64,000 bases of DNA from Streptomyces venezuelae (lineage in GTDB: Bacteria > Actinomycetota > Actinomycetes > Streptomycetales > Streptomycetaceae), in the NCBI RefSeq assembly GCF_008642375.1, contig NZ_CP029194.1:3224001-3288000 (forward strand), written 5' to 3'. This document shows, piece by piece, positions 61,300 through 64,000 of this stretch. The position numbers and the translations under genes were made by a program. Position 1 is the stretch's first letter, and every line of letters begins with the position of its first letter. The notes beneath the pieces were generated by a model. It searched no databases. It was not told the DNA's origin and saw only the letters and a list, made by a program, of their open reading frames with translations.

Positions 61300-61315
61300 T
61301 TCAGGGAGGGAACGT

Positions 61316-62494
61316 ATGCGTAAAGCCCTGTTCCGGCGCCTGGCCTCCACGGCCGTCGCGCTGGGACTCACCTCGGCCGCTCTGCTCGGCGCGGGCACGG
61401 CGCCCGCGCAGGCCGCGGTCAGCGACTGCCCCACGGGCTACTTCTGCGCGTGGGCGGACACCAACGGCACGGGCTCGATGTTCAAGACGAACGCGAGCAA
61501 GGCGACGCTGGGCACGTGGGACAACAAGTTCCGCATGGTCATCAACCGCTCGTCGCTCATCGCCTGTACCTACGACCAGCCGAACTACGTCGACGGCGTC
61601 TCGTGGTACGAGAACGACGGCTATCCCACCAGCATCGCCAGCAGGTCCGTCAGCTCGGTGAAGATGGTCCCGACGCTCCGGGAGTGCGAGACGGACCCGT
61701 ACCCCTACTGGCGTTCGGAGACGTCGCCCACGGCGGCCGGTTTCGGTGACATGAACGGCGACCGGAAGGCGGACGTCCTCGTCCGCGACATGGCAGGGCG
61801 CCTGTGGTTCATGCCGGGTGACGGCACCGGGCGCAAGGTGGGCTCCGGCGGCTGGAACGCCTTCGACAGCATGGTCCGGCACGGCGACTTCAGCCGTGAC
61901 GGCCGCGAGGACGTGATCACCCGCGAGAAGGCCACCGGCAAGCTGTGGCTCTACCCCGGCACCGGGACCGGCGGCCTCGGCGCGCGCAAGCTGATCGGCG
62001 CGGGCGGCTGGAACGCCATGAGCCGGATCGCCGCGTTCGGCGACCTGACCGGCGACGCGCGGTCCGACCTGCTCGCCGTCGAGAGGTCCACCGGCCGGCT
62101 GTGGCTGTACCCGGGCACGTCCACGGGCACGCTGGGCGCGCGCAAGCTGCTCGGCAACGGCGGCTGGAACGGCATGAACGCCCTGGCCGGCGTCGGTGAC
62201 ATGAACGGCGACGGCCGGGCCGACCTGTACGCCCGTGAGGCGTCCACCGGCAAGCTCTGGCTCTACCCGGGCAAGCCCGGCGCGCTCGGCTCGCGGGTGC
62301 TGGTCGGCAGCGGCGGCTGGAACGCCATGACGTCGCTCATCGCGAACGGCGACTGGTCGGGCGACGGCAAGGCGGACCTGCTCGCGACGAAGGACCCCGA
62401 CTGGCTGGTCCAGTACCAGGGCACCGGCACGGGCGGCGTCCGCGCGGGCGAGGAGACCACCGGCACCTGGTGGTACCTGAACGGCGCCTTCTGA
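61316..62494 (+). CDS. Secreted I36-type inhibitor domain fused to VCBS/FG-GAP repeats
   Basis: A putative exported protein of 392 residues; the ATG at 61316 follows GGAGGG. After the signal peptide (LASTAVALGLTSAALLGAGTAPAQA) comes a domain CPTGYFCAWADTNGTG ... NKFRMVINRSSLIACTYDQPN ... VSWYEND of the peptidase inhibitor family I36. It is followed by about five VCBS/FG-GAP-like repeats with Ca-binding loops such as GDMNGDRKADVLVRD, GDFSRDGREDVITRE, GDLTGDARSDLLAVE, GDMNGDGRADLYARE and GDWSGDGKADLLATK. The propeller probably binds carbohydrate or protein outside the cell. A terminator follows. Confidence 0.85.
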   Translation: MRKALFRRLASTAVALGLTSAALLGAGTAPAQAAVSDCPTGYFCAWADTNGTGSMFKTNASKATLGTWDNKFRMVINRSSLIACTYDQPNYVDGVSWYENDGYPTSIASRSVSSVKMVPTLRECETDPYPYWRSETSPTAAGFGDMNGDRKADVLVRDMAGRLWFMPGDGTGRKVGSGGWNAFDSMVRHGDFSRDGREDVITREKATGKLWLYPGTGTGGLGARKLIGAGGWNAMSRIAAFGDLTGDARSDLLAVERSTGRLWLYPGTSTGTLGARKLLGNGGWNGMNALAGVGDMNGDGRADLYAREASTGKLWLYPGKPGALGSRVLVGSGGWNAMTSLIANGDWSGDGKADLLATKDPDWLVQYQGTGTGGVRAGEETTGTWWYLNGAF

Positions 62495-62498
62495 GTCC

Positions 62499-62533
62499 GA
62501 AGAGGGCCTCCGCCTCCGGGCGGGGGCCCTCTT
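62499..62533 (+). terminator. Terminator after the I36-VCBS gene
   Basis: A 15-bp stem with one G-U pair (arms 62500-62514 and 62519-62533, loop TCCG) starts six bases after the stop codon. Confidence 0.85.
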
Positions 62534-62570
62534 GGCGTGCGAGGGACCGGCGGCGTGCCCGTGTCAACGG

Positions 62571-62879
62571 GTGTGTCCGAACCGCCGGCAGCTCATCCGG
62601 CCGGTCATCCTCTCCGACGGCTTCTCCGGCGGGGCGAGCGAGCTCGACAAGCCCTGGCACGGCCTGGAGGAGAACGGCGACTCCACGCGGCCGGCCGGGA
62701 CGTCATCATCCTCGGCCACCACGACCGGCCGGCGTCGATCAAGGACAACGCCGGCACCGCCATCGAGCGCATCCGCCGCGCCCTCGACGAGCGGGCGGGT
62801 CGGGCGAAGCTGGTCGTGGGCAGCTCCGTCGGAATGGGTACGACTACTCAAGCGGGCGGTGGCCGCCGGCCCGCAAGGT
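62571..62879 (+). pseudogene. Frameshifted fragment of an alpha/beta hydrolase
   Basis: Two frames together resemble residues ~55-150 of the hydrolase at 58352-59566. In the first frame RQLIRPVILSDGFSGGASEL is like its TRPVILCDGFNLGKSDL; after a shift near 62680 a second frame reads AGRDVIILGHHDRPASIKDN, like RGRDVILLGLNERSASILDN, and ends at GSSVGMG where the parent has GGFSMGG. The DNA for the rest of the enzyme is missing, and about ten residues are deleted at the frameshift. No start codon or ribosome binding site is convincing. A decayed remnant of a duplicated gene. Confidence 0.75.
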
Positions 62880-62885
62880 AGCGGC

Positions 62886-63572
62886 ATGCGATCGATCTTC
62901 TCCCCGAAGCCCCTGCTCACCGCCGCACTCGGCAGCGTCGTCGTCCTGGCCGCCGTCGGCACCCCGAGCGCCCACGCCGGCACGACCACCACCCGCGCCT
63001 CCGCCACCACGACCGCCTCCGCCGCCTCGGCTCGCGCCGTCGCCGCCCACGCCGCCTCCCGCGCCGCCGCCATGCGGACCGCCCGGGCGGCGACCGTCAT
63101 GTCGAGCGCCCGTGTGGCCGAGGCACGGTTCCTGGAGCTGGCCCACCTCCTCGCGCAGAGCTGCGAACCGCAGGTCCTCAGCGCCGCAGGCCACGTGGCA
63201 TCGGCGCCGACCCCCGACCACCCCCTGCCCGTCCTGGCCGACCCGGTGCCGCTGACCCCGGCGGAGGAGTGCGCCGCCCAGAGGCACCAGTTCCGGATCA
63301 ACAAGGCGTTCTCCGGACAGGAGACGGCCACGTACGAGCAGCTGCGGGACAGGCTGAAGGCCCTGACATACCCCGGAGCACGGATCCACCGCATGCCGAA
63401 CTTCACGGGCAAGCCCGTGGTGAGGCTCGACCTGCGCGTGGGAGCCGAACACCTGGCCCTGGAGGTCACCGACATCGGCCACGGCGTCATGGTCCGGGCG
63501 TTCGGCGCACCGCAGGGCTGGATGGTGACCGATGTCCGGCTGAAGCGGCAGCCGGACCGTCCCACCTCCTGA
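62886..63572 (+). CDS. Secreted protein of unknown function
   Basis: A protein of 228 residues from the ATG at 62886. A signal peptide (PLLTAALGSVVVLAAVGTPSAHA) is followed by a Thr/Ala/Ser-rich stretch (about 30-85, probably a flexible or glycosylated linker) and a C-terminal region (PLTPAEECAAQRHQFRINKAFSGQE ... RVGAEHLALEVTDIGHGVMV) with a possible small fold. Not recognised. It starts only 6 nt after the hydrolase relic, so its regulation may derive from the lost gene. Confidence 0.7.
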   Translation: MRSIFSPKPLLTAALGSVVVLAAVGTPSAHAGTTTTRASATTTASAASARAVAAHAASRAAAMRTARAATVMSSARVAEARFLELAHLLAQSCEPQVLSAAGHVASAPTPDHPLPVLADPVPLTPAEECAAQRHQFRINKAFSGQETATYEQLRDRLKALTYPGARIHRMPNFTGKPVVRLDLRVGAEHLALEVTDIGHGVMVRAFGAPQGWMVTDVRLKRQPDRPTS

Positions 63573-63606
63573 GAAACCTCCTGATACCTCCGGTGAAAGC
63601 CCGAGG

Positions 63607-64000
63607 CTAGGCCTCGCGCACGACACGGTGCCGGAGCAGGATCGAGCGGCCGTCGAAGGTGCGGGTCTCCACCGTCTCCAGTTCCGTGCGGTTCTCGGCA
63701 GGGCGGAAGGCCGGGGTGCCGCCGCCGAGGAGCACGGGGTGGACGACGACCCGGTACTCGTCGATCGCACCGTGCGCGCCCAGGTGGGCGGCCAGGTCCG
63801 CGCCGCCGAACAGCACCAGGTTCTTTCCGGACGCCGCGAGCGCCCTCAGCTCCTCGGCGACGTTCTCGGAGACGAGCGTGGTGTTCCAGTCGAGGTCCCG
63901 GCCCGCGAGGGTCCGGGAGACCACGACCTTCGGGGTCTCCAGCCAGACCGGGGCGAAGGCCAGGTCGTGCGGGTCCTGCGAGTACTTCCGGGCGTTCGGC
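63607..64000 (-). CDS. RibD C-terminal/dihydrofolate-reductase-family protein (partial)
   Basis: The minus-strand frame runs from the window edge to the stop at 63607; about 130 residues are visible and the start lies beyond 64000. The sequence RKYSQDPHDLAFAPVWLETPKVVVSRTL, followed by LVLFGGADLAAHLGAHGAIDEYRVVVHPVLLGGGTPAF, is typical of the YyaP/RibD-C reductases that bind NADPH. The GTG at 63924 inside the frame is not the true start, since homology continues upstream. Reaction unknown in this group. Confidence 0.85.
   Translation of the reverse strand, partial: PNARKYSQDPHDLAFAPVWLETPKVVVSRTLAGRDLDWNTTLVSENVAEELRALAASGKNLVLFGGADLAAHLGAHGAIDEYRVVVHPVLLGGGTPAFRPAENRTELETVETRTFDGRSILLRHRVVREA

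Overview
The window is very G+C-rich, shows strong third-position GC bias in every gene and carries typical Streptomyces families (modular type I PKS, LAL regulator, XRE-DUF5753/DUF397 pair, NB-ARC-TPR protein). It holds the 3' half of a pikromycin/methymycin-type macrolide cluster and about 23 kb of downstream chromosome. Gene order, domain order and protein lengths match the pik/des locus of Streptomyces venezuelae. Several proteins differ from the ATCC 15439 sequences as I remember them (for example extra residues in DesVIII, DesR and PikAIV, and a shorter PikC C-terminus), so this is probably a close relative or another strain.

Layout. 1-23636 (+): the end of PikAI (module 2 DH-KR-ACP), PikAII (module 3 with a dead KR; module 4 with DH-ER-KR), PikAIII (module 5) and PikAIV (module 6 plus thioesterase). 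23633-30409 (+): type II thioesterase PikAV, then desVIII, desVII, desVI and the secreted glucosidase desR. 30499-33625 (-): desV, desIV, desIII. 33827-36534 (-): desII, desI. 36896-41137 (+): the P450 pikC and the regulator pikD. The PKS builds 10-deoxymethynolide and narbonolide. DesIII-IV-I-II-V-VI convert glucose-1-phosphate to TDP-D-desosamine. DesVII/DesVIII attach it, PikC hydroxylates the product and DesR reactivates glucosylated drug outside the cell. Convergent with pikD lie metK and a PfkB-type (adenosine) kinase, which may support the SAM demand of DesII and DesVI.

Downstream of 43.6 kb are ordinary chromosomal genes: a secreted GH84 beta-N-acetylglucosaminidase, a zinc alcohol dehydrogenase with a divergent MmyB-type regulator, an L,D-transpeptidase lipoprotein, two small proteins, histidine ammonia-lyase, an NB-ARC/TPR (NLR-like) protein with a two-helix membrane partner, a DUF1963-like protein, an XRE-DUF5753/DUF397 pair, small unknown genes, an alpha/beta hydrolase with a decayed paralogous fragment 3 kb away, an SGNH hydrolase, an I36-VCBS secreted protein, a secreted unknown protein and a partial RibD-C/DHFR-type reductase.

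Most interesting observations: (i) the NB-ARC protein and the overlapping small membrane protein share a short G/S/V-rich motif, resembling NLR-effector amyloid signalling pairs; (ii) very long identical DNA tracts between PKS modules point to recent gene conversion; (iii) tandem repeats occupy several intergenic junctions, notably four perfectly spaced 22-bp units with a palindromic core just upstream of pikD; (iv) a frameshifted hydrolase relic. Starts were chosen from ribosome binding sites, translational coupling and known family N-termini. No tRNA, rRNA, CRISPR array or insertion sequence was seen.
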